Positions 25,627 through 35,057 of a DNA stretch of 64,000 bases are shown here, in pieces. A program made the translations under genes and the position numbers. The notes under the pieces are model-generated. The model made no database searches, had not been told where the DNA came from, and saw nothing but the letters and a program-made list of their open reading frames with translations. Each line of letters opens with the position of its first letter. The stretch's first letter is position 1. The stretch spans positions 62,001-126,000 of the forward strand of contig WRMI01000001.1 of assembly GCA_009777175.1 (NCBI GenBank), given 5' to 3'. Origin of the DNA: Marinilabiliaceae bacterium (GTDB lineage: Bacteria > Bacteroidota > Bacteroidia > Bacteroidales > Marinilabiliaceae).

Positions 25627-27360
25627 TCATTCAATTTTTTTTGCCTTATCCAAAGTAATTCGTTCTCCGTTCAAAAAAGCGACTACAAAAGCACCCGAAA
25701 ATCCTGCCTCACGAATTGTGTCTACCATTGATAAGGCATCTTCATATTTGCTCCACGAACCTGAATAATATTTTGTTAACCCATCGGCATCGGGTTCAGA
25801 CTTTGTAACTGTTGGAATATTTTCGAGGGATAATTGAGTTGGTTCGTTTGTGAAAACTCCAATTTGAATTTTATATTCAATGTTATGTTTATTTTCTATT
25901 TTGTCAGTTTTGATAGTAAGTTGTCCCGTTTTTTTCAAATGATTAATTTTTTCTAATTCTAACTTGCGCGCTAAAACATATTTTTCGGCGATATTTTCTT
26001 CCATTCCATAAGTTTGTCGTTCGAGTTGAACAATTTCGTTATATAGTTTATTCTTTTCATTCCTATCATAACTTTGTGCGTATGTTTCTCTTTTTTTATC
26101 CAAGTGTGAGATAAAAATATTCTTTTTTTGTTCTGAATCAAATCCCGACTTAAAAACGTTTAAAGCATCCTCGCTACGAAATTGTTCAATACTTGTATAT
26201 ATTAAGGTATCATTGATTAAAAAATATATTTTGTTTTCTGATGTTTCTCTATTTCTGTTATCATTTTGTGGTGATTTTTTGGATAATTGTCCAAAATCTT
26301 TGTCCGACAGGGGAAGAGCCACAATTTGTTTTAATTGGTGAACGTTTTCGGTGTTATTTTTAATTAAACTTTCGTCCCAAACTATTTCCACCACAATGTG
26401 TTCCGTTTTATCGATGCCTCTGTTTGTAACGAACCACGCTTTGCCCAAATATTCGTCGGGAGCAAGCAGAAAGTCATCGTCTGGCGAGTTGAACGGAGGT
26501 CCTAAATTGGCGGGTTCTGAAAAAATCCCTGTTTCGGGGTCATAAATTGTCTGATAAATGTCAAAACCGCCCATACCGCCCGGTCGGTTAGAACTGAAAT
26601 AAAGCGTTACGCCGTCTATCAGCAAAAAGGGATATAAATCGTCGTAGTCGCTGTTGATTGGTGCGCCCAAAGGCTCTGGCTCACTCCAAGTATCTAATAA
26701 CTTTACTATCTTATATAGATTCCAACTTTTATTACGTTCCTGCTTAGGAAAAAACACCTCATTTCCACGTTCTGTCTTAAAAATGACTTGATCGCGCTCT
26801 ACGCCAGTCACAAAAAAATTTTGACTCAAAAGCAACTCTCCCGCATCTTTGGAAAGATTGATTTGATTCAAAACACGAGATTTCTCAACAGTATCTTTGT
26901 TTAAAACATGAATTTCAAAATATTTATTGATTAGTCTGACAGCCGAGAGGCAATCTTGCATAGTTTGTTCGGCATCAATAGTTTTAGAATTTGTTGTCTT
27001 GCTTAAATCTAGAAACGTTTCGAGATGCTCTGCCGCCAATTCCATTTCGTAGACCTGCTGAAATAATTTCCCCAAATAATAATGTACATCGGTAGATACG
27101 GGACGAGTTAACGAAAATTGTAATCTTCTGATGGACTCATCAATATCTTGTTTTAAATAATATAAACATACACCATAATAATAATTTAGTGGTATATCCC
27201 TATTATTGCTTAAAATGATTGATGCGTAGATTTCAGCGGCTTCGGCATAATTGCCTGAATTAAAAAGTTTTAACGCTTCGGCTTGTTTTGTTTGTGAATA
27301 AGTGAAAACAACAGACAACATCGTAGTAATCAGCAATATAAATTGTTTTATTTTTTTCAT
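25627..27360 (-). CDS. TPR / PD40 beta-propeller / SPOR-like exported protein
   Basis: 577 residues. A signal peptide (FILLITTMLSVVFTYSQ) is followed by TPR helices (about 25-150: EALKLFNSGNYAEAAEIYAS, YYYGVCLYYLKQDIDESIRR). Then come PD40-type propeller strands (about 190-340: LYPFLLIDGVTLYFSSNRPG, GMGGFDIYQ). A coiled, charged section follows, then a C-terminal SPOR-like domain (YKIQIGVFTNEPTQLSLENI, SKYEDALSMVDTIREAGFSG). The first parts resemble PorE and related envelope proteins of T9SS bacteria, but in place of an OmpA domain it has the SPOR-like end, which would bind denuded peptidoglycan. Probably a periplasmic scaffold (inference). Confidence 0.8.
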   Translation of the reverse strand: MKKIKQFILLITTMLSVVFTYSQTKQAEALKLFNSGNYAEAAEIYASIILSNNRDIPLNYYYGVCLYYLKQDIDESIRRLQFSLTRPVSTDVHYYLGKLFQQVYEMELAAEHLETFLDLSKTTNSKTIDAEQTMQDCLSAVRLINKYFEIHVLNKDTVEKSRVLNQINLSKDAGELLLSQNFFVTGVERDQVIFKTERGNEVFFPKQERNKSWNLYKIVKLLDTWSEPEPLGAPINSDYDDLYPFLLIDGVTLYFSSNRPGGMGGFDIYQTIYDPETGIFSEPANLGPPFNSPDDDFLLAPDEYLGKAWFVTNRGIDKTEHIVVEIVWDESLIKNNTENVHQLKQIVALPLSDKDFGQLSKKSPQNDNRNRETSENKIYFLINDTLIYTSIEQFRSEDALNVFKSGFDSEQKKNIFISHLDKKRETYAQSYDRNEKNKLYNEIVQLERQTYGMEENIAEKYVLARKLELEKINHLKKTGQLTIKTDKIENKHNIEYKIQIGVFTNEPTQLSLENIPTVTKSEPDADGLTKYYSGSWSKYEDALSMVDTIREAGFSGAFVVAFLNGERITLDKAKKIE

Positions 27361-27577
27361 AAATACCTCAAATAAAAAGGCAAAAGTAATAAATAATTTT
27401 ATAATAGATGTAAAAATTATTAAAATGGCAAAAAATCTAATTTTTTTGTGAACTATTTCAAAACATCTAATTTAGGCTTCTTTTATTCATTTCTGTAAAT
27501 ATTTGATATTATGTATATAACACGTGTTCATTTTGGAAAATTGTAATCTTTGCATCATTGTTTGCACATTTCAATTA

Positions 27578-27727
27578 TTAACTGCTTTCAAAAACAAAAG
27601 CGTTCAAAGAATAATATTGCTCAAAACCCTTATTTTCATAAAGCACCTTGATAGAATATGGTCCAATAACCACATCCACACTTAATTCTTTATTTTTCAG
27701 TTGAATATGGAATTTAGGGGGGATATC
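27578..27727 (-). pseudogene. C-terminal coding remnant, 49 codons, no start
   Basis: On the minus strand an open frame follows a TAG (27728-27730) and reads PKFHIQLKNKELSVDVVIGP, YSIKVLYENKGFEQYYSLNA, FVFESS, then a stop (TAA at 27578-27580). The amino-acid mix is protein-like, with regular beta-strand periodicity and no low-complexity sequence. There is no ATG and the 5' part is missing. I do not recognise the family. It lies in an otherwise gene-free 769-bp gap and is best explained as a decayed gene. Confidence 0.4.
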
Positions 27728-27950
27728 CTAAACATAATGCTATTATGTGGGAACTTTCAAAAAATAAGGGTTTTAAGAAATAGAAAGAATAATTTTTTTT
27801 AAATTCTTATAATGATGTCAGTTAAATTCCAAAAGAAAAAAATTTTCAAAAATAATGATGTCAGCAAGATAAAAACTAACAACAAAAAAACTGACAACAG
27901 CTCTTTTTGGCACAAATTTTGATAGAAAAATTTGGAAAAAATAAAAAAGT

Positions 27951-28010
27951 GAATGAGTAAATGAGTGAATGAGTAAATGGGTGAATGAGTGAATGGGTGA
28001 ATGAGAAAAA
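27951..28010. repeat. AATGAGTG-type short-period repeat
   Basis: Tandem GTGAATGAGTAAATGAGTGA-type units of about 8-9 bases. The same units recur near 28063, 30670, 32895, 41515, 48650 and 53140-53315. The rest of the gap 27361-28129 holds the coding remnant at 27578-27727 and two copies of AATGATGTCAG (about 27810 and 27853). Confidence 0.75.
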
Positions 28011-28129
28011 ACCTTATTTTCACCTTATTTCTTCAAACAAAAAACCTTGGTAGAAAAATGAATAAATGAGTAAATTAGATAGTAGCAAATATTTATAATA
28101 AATAATTCGTAAATAATAATAAAATAGAT

Positions 28130-28852
28130 ATGAAAAATTTAAGATTAAAAAAGATTTATTTAACGGTATGTTGTATATTCTTGACAATCACCGTTTTACA
28201 AGCGCAAGAGGAGCGTAAATATGTCCGCAAAGGGACGGATTTATTTGGTAAAGGCGATTTTGTTGAAGCTGAAATCGAATATCGAAAGGCATTAGACAAA
28301 AAGCCTGATTCATACGAAGGAAGATTTAATGTGTCTGCATCGCAATACAAACAAGAAAATTTTCAAAGCGCCGTGTCAGACCTACGTAGTTTGGCTAACC
28401 AAACAGACGACCCTGAAAAATTGCACAAAATTTATCACAACCTGGGAAATAGTTATCTTGGTATGACACAAACAGACCCTCAAAATGCATCTCAATATTT
28501 AGATTTGAGCATTGACGCTTATAAAAAAGCACTGAAAAACAATCCTTTAGACGATGAAACACGTTATAACCTCATCGCAGCAATGAAATTGAAACAACAA
28601 CAAGAAGATAACCAAGACCAACAGCAACAAGAACAACAACAAGAACAGCAAGAACAAGAGCAGGAACAAGACCAAAATCAAGACCAAGACCAAAATCAAA
28701 ACCAACAGCAGCAAGAACAAGAACAGCAAGACATAAATAGAGACAACGCCGAAAGAATTTTGCAAGCACTCGAACAAGAAGAAAAAGACCTACACGAAAA
28801 ATTAAACCAACAAAAGAAAGCACAACCCGTTAGAATTGATAAAAATTGGTGA
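28130..28852 (+). CDS. batC: BatC-like TPR protein of the aerotolerance locus
   Basis: 240 residues: signal peptide (IYLTVCCIFLTITVLQAQ), three or four TPR units (FGKGDFVEAEIEYRKALDKK, IYHNLGNSYLGMTQT, DAYKKALKNNPLDDETRYNL), a Gln/Glu/Asp-rich low-complexity stretch (about residues 158-200) and a charged C-terminus. This is the typical form of BatC, which works with BatA, BatB, BatD and BatE in the Bacteroidota envelope; the operon is linked to oxygen tolerance. Here batA and batB are not upstream, where a minus-strand gene and a decayed region lie. batD follows only after 4.1 kb of inserted genes. Confidence 0.85.
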   Translation: MKNLRLKKIYLTVCCIFLTITVLQAQEERKYVRKGTDLFGKGDFVEAEIEYRKALDKKPDSYEGRFNVSASQYKQENFQSAVSDLRSLANQTDDPEKLHKIYHNLGNSYLGMTQTDPQNASQYLDLSIDAYKKALKNNPLDDETRYNLIAAMKLKQQQEDNQDQQQQEQQQEQQEQEQEQDQNQDQDQNQNQQQQEQEQQDINRDNAERILQALEQEEKDLHEKLNQQKKAQPVRIDKNW

Positions 28853-28949
28853 AAATTTAGATATTTGAAAAAAAAATTGTAATTTTGCCAAAATTTTGCT
28901 GCAAAAAAAATTGAAAAAGGGTTGATGAATTGAAATAGTAAAAATTAGA

Positions 28950-30572
28950 ATGGAAAATCAATTTAGAGATAAGAAAAGTTTGCAAATAATCAAAGCGGGT
29001 CGTTTTAAAGAGCTTGCCGCCGAATGTGTTTGTTTTGCTAATGCACACGGCGGCATTATAGCAATAGGAGTTGAAGATAAAACAGGCGAACCGCCAAAGA
29101 ATCAGAAAATTGAGCAAAAAACTGTAAATGACACACTTGAACGTTTGCGCGGTTTAACATTTTCGGTTTCTTTGTCAGTTTCCAAAATTTTGACGCACGA
29201 CAACGGAGGGGAATTCTTTGAAATTATAGTTTCGCCCTCAAAAAAAATTATCGCTACTACTTCAGATGGCAAAATTTTTATACGTGCTGCGGATAAATGC
29301 TATCCCGTTCATGGGGAAGACATTCAACGTATTGTCTCTGAAAAAGATGCTTTTCAATGGGAACTAATTACACGCAATATAGATTTGCATTCCATTCCCC
29401 CGAAAAACGTTGAACAGTTTGTATCAAAAGTTCGACAATCAGACCGGGTTAAAGTTACTGTCAAAGAGAAAAGTGATATTGAAGTTTTGGAACATTATAA
29501 TCTTGTTGAAAACAGACAATTAACCAATCTTGGCATCTTATGGTTGGGAACAGCGTCTCAAAGAGCGCGCCTTGCTTACCCTATCACCGTTCAATACATT
29601 GTTTATAACGCTAATAACGAAAAAGTAAGAAAATATATTTGGGATGATTACTCTCTCAATCCCGAAGAATTGATATATGCCATTGAAAAAGAGGCAATTG
29701 AGTTGAGTTATTTTTACGAATTGCCCGACGGTATGTTTCGCAAGCAGGTTCGGCACTACCCAAAAGAAGTGCTACGGGAATTAATTGTTAATGCATTTGC
29801 CCACAAATCTTATCTGATTTCTGCAGATATTTTCATAGAGGTGTATCCCGACAGAATGACAATTACTAGTCCTGGTAGTTTGCCGATGGGAGTTACGAAA
29901 GACAATATACTTCACGAAAAAAACAGGCGAAATACACACTTGATAAAGATTTTTCATGACCTAAAACTGATGGAAGCGGAAGGCAGCGGATACGATATGA
30001 TTTATGAAAAATTAATCGTTGATGCAAAAGAACTCCCCGAAATTGAGTCCGATTTCAATAAGGTAGCAGTTTCTGTAAAATCCAAAATTGTTGATATTGA
30101 TGCTCTTTATCTTATCAATTATATTATCAGGCATTTTCAACTTAATGGAAGAGAAGAAATTTTTGTCGGAATTGTTGCACAATACAAAAAGATTTTTGCT
30201 ACTGAATTGATTAAAATCCTCCAACTAACTGAAGAAGAACGTCTCAGATCGTGGTATACCCGTTTGCGCGATATGCAAATAATTAAAACATACGGCATCA
30301 AAAAAGGGACAGCATTTATAATAAATCCTATACTTTTGGCGGATTCCAAACTTAATATCAGACCTACTCTCAAAACGATTGAGCCTCACAGACTTATTGC
30401 TCTTATTGTTGAAGATCTGAAAATACATCCAAGAAGTAAAAGCTCCGAAATTCAGCAACGAATTGAGGATATTCCAATAGAAGAAATAAGGAGGGCATTG
30501 ATAAAAATGGAAAAAGATGGTTTAATAAAATCCAATGGTGGAAAAAGATACAAATTGTATTTATTGGCATAA
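28950..30572 (+). CDS. Schlafen AlbA_2 / HATPase_c_4 domain protein
   Basis: 540 residues. Residues about 5-50 carry the core of a Schlafen-type AlbA_2 domain (FKELAAECVCFANAHGGIIA, IGVEDKTGEPP), although the usual upstream ESxxLEFK strand is not recognisable, so the domain may be shortened. Residues about 270-370 form a GHKL-like ATP-binding domain of the HATPase_c_4 type: LRELIVNAFAHKSYLISADI, ITSPGSLPMGVT and AEGSGYDMI. The C-terminal 150 residues look like one or two winged helices (SSEIQQRIEDIPIEEIRRAL). Proteins of this layout are often called transcriptional regulators or accessory factors in defence regions. The gene is 98 bases after batC and 151 bases before a DNA methyltransferase. 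Confidence 0.8.
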   Translation: MENQFRDKKSLQIIKAGRFKELAAECVCFANAHGGIIAIGVEDKTGEPPKNQKIEQKTVNDTLERLRGLTFSVSLSVSKILTHDNGGEFFEIIVSPSKKIIATTSDGKIFIRAADKCYPVHGEDIQRIVSEKDAFQWELITRNIDLHSIPPKNVEQFVSKVRQSDRVKVTVKEKSDIEVLEHYNLVENRQLTNLGILWLGTASQRARLAYPITVQYIVYNANNEKVRKYIWDDYSLNPEELIYAIEKEAIELSYFYELPDGMFRKQVRHYPKEVLRELIVNAFAHKSYLISADIFIEVYPDRMTITSPGSLPMGVTKDNILHEKNRRNTHLIKIFHDLKLMEAEGSGYDMIYEKLIVDAKELPEIESDFNKVAVSVKSKIVDIDALYLINYIIRHFQLNGREEIFVGIVAQYKKIFATELIKILQLTEEERLRSWYTRLRDMQIIKTYGIKKGTAFIINPILLADSKLNIRPTLKTIEPHRLIALIVEDLKIHPRSKSSEIQQRIEDIPIEEIRRALIKMEKDGLIKSNGGKRYKLYLLA

Positions 30573-30722
30573 AATAATTAGAATATTATTAGAAATGATT
30601 ATTTGAATGTGTTAAACGTATGATTATAAAATATTTAATCTAATTGAAAATTACTAACTATGAAATATGAATTACTCATTCACATATTCACTAAAAAAAA
30701 CTGAAAACTGAAAACTTTTGAA

Positions 30723-32300
30723 ATGTACGAACTTTTGACCATAAAAGAAGCGAGCGAGTGGGCAACAAATCATCTTAGAAAGAATGTTACGCCCGGTAAT
30801 ATTTCCTACCTCATTCAATATGGGCGAATAAAGAAAATTGGTGACAATGGTTTTACTCAAATTGCCAAACAAGACTTAATTAACTATTATAAATCGTATA
30901 ACGGATATCGGGAAGTTTCGTGGAAAGACCAACTTGGAAACGACTTGAATTGGACTTTATCCTTTGAACAATACAAAGAAGCAGAAACCACAAAACACGT
31001 ACATCGTTTGCATCCTTACAAGGGCAAGTTTATTCCGCAATTAGTTGAATATTTTTTAGACGGTCATACAGATAAATTTAAAACAGAAACCTATTTTGCT
31101 AAGGGAGACATAGTTTTAGACCCCTTTTCAGGAAGTGGAACAACAATGGTTCAAGCATGCGAACTTGGATTGCATGCCGTAGGTATTGATGTTTCAGCGT
31201 TCAATGCATTAATAGGAGATTGCAAAATAACAAAATATAGCCTCACAGATGTACTGATTGAAATCAACCGTATCTCAAAAGCGTTAAAAATATTTTTGGA
31301 AAATTCTCATATATTGGAATTCGAAGCAAAATTGTTGCAGGCTTTATACGAGTTTAATAACAACTATTTTCCCGCTACTGACTATAAATATCGATTGCGA
31401 CAAGGTGAAATAGATGAAACAAAATATGGCGCTGAAAAAGAACAAGAATTTTTGCCCATTTACAACCAACTTGTAAAAGAATACAATATCAAATTACGAC
31501 AGGAAAAAACCGATACTTTCCTTGATAAATGGTACTCTCAACATGTTAGGGATGAAATTGATTTTGTGTTCGGGGAGATAAAAAAAATTAAAAATATAGA
31601 CACAAAAAAAATCATTAGCGTTATTTTTAGTCGCACTATTCGCACTTGCAGAGCGACTACACACGCAGACCTTGCTACACTTTTAGAGCCGATAACTACA
31701 ACTTACTATTGTTCGAAACACGGCAAAATGTGTAAACCTCTTTTTTCTATTCTCAAATGGTGGGAAACATATTGTAAAGATACCGTAAAACGTCTCCTGC
31801 AGTTTGATAAATTAAGGACATCAACATTTCAAACTTGTCTGACCGGCGACAGTAGAATAATTGAGGTTCTTCCTGCGCTTAAAAAGAAAAATCCAGCATT
31901 TGCAGAATTAGTAGAAAAACAAAAGGTCAAAGGAATTTTTTCGTCTCCACCTTATGTCGGATTGATTGATTATCACGAGCAACACGCTTATGCTTACGAT
32001 TTATTTGGCTTTGAAAGAAATGATAATTTAGAAATCGGTCCGCTTTTCAAAGGACAGGGTAAAGAGGCAAAACAGAGTTATATACAAGGAATTTCAGACG
32101 TTTTAAATAATTGTAAGAAAATTCTTGTTGATGATTACGAAGTTTTCTTAGTTGCAAACGACAAATACAATATGTATCCAACTATTGCGGAAAATGCAGG
32201 AATGAAAATCGCAAATCAATTTAAACGTCCCGTATTGAATCGCACTGAAAAAGATAAGGGTGCATATTCGGAAATTATTTTTCATCTAAAATCAAAATAG
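30723..32300 (+). CDS. DNA methyltransferase (N4-cytosine/N6-adenine type) with N-terminal HTH
   Basis: 525 residues. An excisionase-like helix-turn-helix occupies about residues 5-58 (LTIKEASEWATNHL, YGRIKKIG). Then comes HPYKGKFIPQLVEYF, the S-adenosylmethionine motif I VLDPFSGSGTTMVQACELG (about 131-149) and GIDVSAFNAL. The catalytic motif IV is SPPY (about residue 408), a form common in N4-cytosine enzymes. Motif I comes first, with about 270 residues between it and SPPY, so target recognition may lie between them. A 46-codon stub begins 2 bases after the stop and may be a broken restriction partner. The gene lies inside the bat locus and looks acquired. Confidence 0.88.
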   Translation: MYELLTIKEASEWATNHLRKNVTPGNISYLIQYGRIKKIGDNGFTQIAKQDLINYYKSYNGYREVSWKDQLGNDLNWTLSFEQYKEAETTKHVHRLHPYKGKFIPQLVEYFLDGHTDKFKTETYFAKGDIVLDPFSGSGTTMVQACELGLHAVGIDVSAFNALIGDCKITKYSLTDVLIEINRISKALKIFLENSHILEFEAKLLQALYEFNNNYFPATDYKYRLRQGEIDETKYGAEKEQEFLPIYNQLVKEYNIKLRQEKTDTFLDKWYSQHVRDEIDFVFGEIKKIKNIDTKKIISVIFSRTIRTCRATTHADLATLLEPITTTYYCSKHGKMCKPLFSILKWWETYCKDTVKRLLQFDKLRTSTFQTCLTGDSRIIEVLPALKKKNPAFAELVEKQKVKGIFSSPPYVGLIDYHEQHAYAYDLFGFERNDNLEIGPLFKGQGKEAKQSYIQGISDVLNNCKKILVDDYEVFLVANDKYNMYPTIAENAGMKIANQFKRPVLNRTEKDKGAYSEIIFHLKSK

Positions 32301-32302
32301 AT

Positions 32303-32443
32303 ATGGCATTGACGGTAGAACAAATTAAAAATGTAGAATCGGTTTTAATAAATAATTTAAGGAACAAGTTTCAGAGTGAAGAAACACAACAATATAACAA
32401 AGTTTTATTTGCATTATTCATAAGAAATGAAAATATCTTTTAA
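32303..32443 (+). pseudogene. 46-codon stub after the methyltransferase, probable truncated partner gene
   Basis: ATG at 32303, two bases after the methyltransferase stop, begins MALTVEQIKNVESVLINNLR and continues NKFQSEETQQYNKVLFALFI, RNENIF, stop. The helical, charged composition and the tight spacing look like the 5' end of a co-translated gene. The frame ends exactly where an ACCACAAAGGAACACAAAGG repeat starts (about 32443). A type II restriction endonuclease is the natural guess, but no endonuclease motif is present in what is left. Confidence 0.45.
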
Positions 32444-32936
32444 CCACAAAGGAACACAAAGGTTTCACAAAGGACACAATTTTTCTTTTTTAACCACACT
32501 ATTTTTGCGTTCTTTGCGTTCTCTACTTTGCGCCTTTGCGTTAAAAAAATAATATGAATAATGTAGGTTAGTTTTCGAACATGAAAAATTTTATCAAAAA
32601 TAATTGAAATTATATTTTTTGGAACTATTTTTGCAAACACTTTTTTTTAGATAATTAGATATTAGAAAATGGTTCGCGGTACAAGGTACACGGTTCACGG
32701 TATAAAAAGACTTTTTACTTTATAAACTGAAAAAACATAATAAAAGATATGAGAATTTATTGCAACCTTTGCGTTTTTCCACTTTGCGTAAAAAAAAACT
32801 TAACCACAAAGGAACACAAAGGTTTCATAAAGGACACAAAGAAAAAATTAGAAGATTGAGTATTGATAACTGATAACTAATGAATTACGAAAACTTATTC
32901 ACTCATTTACTAAAAAACTGAAAAATAAATAAAGAA
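32443..32936. repeat. Gene-free stretch of dispersed repeats
   Basis: Contains ACCACAAAGGAACACAAAGG units (32443-32480 and about 32802-32845), TTTGCGTTCTTTGCGTTCTC (about 32505-32530), ACTGATAAC units (about 32868) and ACTCATTTACT/AATGAG units (about 32897). Essentially only repeats, with no gene between the methyltransferase stub and batD. Confidence 0.8.
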
Positions 32937-34778
32937 ATGAAACAGATAACATCATTTATATTTTTATTATTTTGGGGAATAATAACAGCATTTTCCCAAG
33001 ATGCGACTTTTACGGCAGAAGCACCGAGAACGGTTATTCAAGGTAGCCGTTTTACTGTGGTTTATAAAGTTAATACTGAGGCAACTGATTTACGGGTTGC
33101 AGAACTGCCTGATTTCCATTTATTGTTAGGACCGTCAATGGCTACAAGTCAAGGTATGAATATGATAAACGGAAATGTAACTCGATGGGTTGAATACTCG
33201 TACTCCTACGTGTATCGTGCTGACAAATTAGGTACATTTACAATTCCATCGGCATCGATAAATGTAAAAGGCAAACGACTTGAATCAAACCGCCTTTCGA
33301 TTACAGTAATAGCTGCCGAAGCGGGGACAGGAACGGGGACAGGGCAAGGAACGCAACAACAACCCGCAAGAACACAGCAACCTGCCGAAGCAGGATTTAC
33401 AGAAGAAGATTTATATATTACAGTAACAGTCAATAAATCAGATGTTTATCAAGACGAACCTATTCTACTCACAACAAGACTTTATACAAGAGTTGGTATT
33501 GAAAATTATTCTGATTTCAAATTACCCGATTTAAAAAATTATATCGTAGAAGAATTGCCACTACAAGGTTATGTCAACTTTGAAAAACAAAATATAAACG
33601 GAAAAATCTACGATGTAGGTATATTTAAACAATACGTACTCTATCCTCAAACTACGGGTAGATTAACAATAGAGCCAACTTCGGTAGAGTTTGGAGTACG
33701 TCAGCGGCAGGCACGGCAATCTCATAGTATTTTCGACAATTTTTTCGATAGTTATAGAACAGTAAAAAAGCGGGTTTATTCTAAAAGTGTGGCAATCAAC
33801 GTTAAGCCTTTGCCAACTCCCCGTCCGTCGGGATTTTCAGGAGTTGTTGGTGATGTCAATTTTAGTGTAACTGCCTCAAAAACAGACGCAAAGGCAAATG
33901 ACGGCATCACAATAAAAACAACCATATCAGGAGCAGGAAACCTGCGTTTTGCAACCAATCCACAAATAAAATATCCCGTAGATTTTGATGTTTTTGACCC
34001 AAAAGTTACAAATAATATCACTCAAACTGCACAAGGCGGAAAAGGAAGTCGAACTATAGAAACACTTATTATTCCGCGCCATGCGGGTAGTTTTGAGATT
34101 CCTGCAGTAGAATATGCCTATTTTAATCCATCAACAGAGCGATATCACACACTACGCAGTCAGCCGATTATCATTAATGTTGAGCGTGGTGAAGGTGAGG
34201 AATTCAGCAGTACAAGCGGACAATCGCCAGGTGCAACTACACGCGAAAACCTTAAATTTCTCGGTACAGACATCAGATTTATTAAAACAAGCGATATAGT
34301 TCTTAAGCCTGTAAATACTTTTATTGTTGCAAATCCCACGTTTTTATTAGGATACATAGTGACAATAATTTTGTTCTTTCTGTTTTTCATTATAAACCGA
34401 AAACGAATCAAAGAAAATGCAGATATATTGAAAGTTAAAACCAAGAAGGCAAATAAAGTAGCACGCAAACGGTTAAAAAAATCAGGCGAATATCTTAAAA
34501 AAGGGAATAAAGAGGCATTTTATGAGGAATTAAGCCGCGCAATTTGGGGATATACGAGCGATAAACTGTCGATTCCTGTATCAGAACTTTCACGCGATAA
34601 CGCAAAAGCAATATTGATAGAACGAGGTGCAGAAGAGGAATTAACAGAAGATTTTCTATCAATAATAGATACATGCGAATTTGCACGATACGCACCGCAA
34701 TCAGATATAAGCGAAAGAGATAATCTCTACAAAAAAGCAATTAATACCATCAGTAAACTTGAAAACACTTTGAAATAA
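32937..34778 (+). CDS. batD: BatD family protein
   Basis: 613 residues: signal peptide (IFLLFWGIITAFSQ), several Ig-like beta domains (FTAEAPRTVIQGSRFTVVYK, LYITVTVNKSDVYQDEPILL, GVVGDVNFSVTASKTDAKAN), a short GTGTGTGQG/QQQPA linker at about 130-147, one membrane helix at about 465-485 (LLGYIVTIILFFLFFIINR) and a cytoplasmic helical tail (EEFYEELSRAIWGY-like region to SKLENTLK). It matches the oxygen-tolerance protein BatD, which lies in the inner membrane with a periplasmic body. Normally it directly follows batC; here 4.1 kb of unrelated genes and repeats separate them. Confidence 0.92.
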   Translation: MKQITSFIFLLFWGIITAFSQDATFTAEAPRTVIQGSRFTVVYKVNTEATDLRVAELPDFHLLLGPSMATSQGMNMINGNVTRWVEYSYSYVYRADKLGTFTIPSASINVKGKRLESNRLSITVIAAEAGTGTGTGQGTQQQPARTQQPAEAGFTEEDLYITVTVNKSDVYQDEPILLTTRLYTRVGIENYSDFKLPDLKNYIVEELPLQGYVNFEKQNINGKIYDVGIFKQYVLYPQTTGRLTIEPTSVEFGVRQRQARQSHSIFDNFFDSYRTVKKRVYSKSVAINVKPLPTPRPSGFSGVVGDVNFSVTASKTDAKANDGITIKTTISGAGNLRFATNPQIKYPVDFDVFDPKVTNNITQTAQGGKGSRTIETLIIPRHAGSFEIPAVEYAYFNPSTERYHTLRSQPIIINVERGEGEEFSSTSGQSPGATTRENLKFLGTDIRFIKTSDIVLKPVNTFIVANPTFLLGYIVTIILFFLFFIINRKRIKENADILKVKTKKANKVARKRLKKSGEYLKKGNKEAFYEELSRAIWGYTSDKLSIPVSELSRDNAKAILIERGAEEELTEDFLSIIDTCEFARYAPQSDISERDNLYKKAINTISKLENTLK

Positions 34779-34779
34779 A

Positions 34780-34932
34780 ATGAAAATTGAAGACCTTAAA
34801 AATGTTAATAATTTTAACGAATTATTAGATAAAAAGTACGGAAAAACAGGAAGTAAAAAACGAGATGAATTTGAGGTACAGTCTCAATATTTCGTAATAA
34901 GTGAAATTCTGAAAGAGGCAAGTAAGATATAA
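34780..34932 (+). pseudogene. 50-codon stub resembling the N-terminus of a HigA-type antitoxin
   Basis: ATG at 34780, one base after the batD stop. The product begins MKIEDLKNVNNFNELLDKKY, continues GKTGSKKRDEFEVQSQYFVI and ends SEILKEASKI, where a stop codon interrupts it. The pattern LLDxKYGKxGSKKRDEFE is close to the toxin-binding N-terminus of HigA antitoxins, including the one at 24230 in this window. The helix-turn-helix that should follow SEILKEA is missing. It is a truncated antitoxin or fossil of a toxin-antitoxin locus inserted between batD and batE. Confidence 0.5.
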
Positions 34933-34977
34933 ATTGTGATATTTTAGATATGATAAATATGAATTATAAACCTTTGT

Positions 34978-35032
34978 GTATCTCCGTGGTGATAACTGAT
35001 AACTGATAACTAATAACTGATAACTGATAACT
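34978..35032. repeat. ACTGATAAC tandem repeat
   Basis: About six tandem 9-mers of ACTGATAAC (with one ACTAATAAC variant) directly upstream of batE. Confidence 0.85.
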
Positions 35033-35057
35033 ATAAAAATAATAATATTATCAAATT

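Noticed and set aside
25215..25634. 139-codon minus-strand frame
   Set aside because: Antisense to the LD-carboxypeptidase gene, with no signal, domain or initiation context.
27951..28010. Possible CRISPR or iteron-type origin
   Set aside because: The period is 8-9 bases with drifting units, found at many gene borders, and there is no replication initiator gene or DnaA-box cluster nearby.
28547..28823. Two long minus-strand frames rich in Leu/Val opposite batC
   Set aside because: They are the reverse of the CAA/GAA-rich Gln/Glu tract of batC; low complexity, no initiation context.
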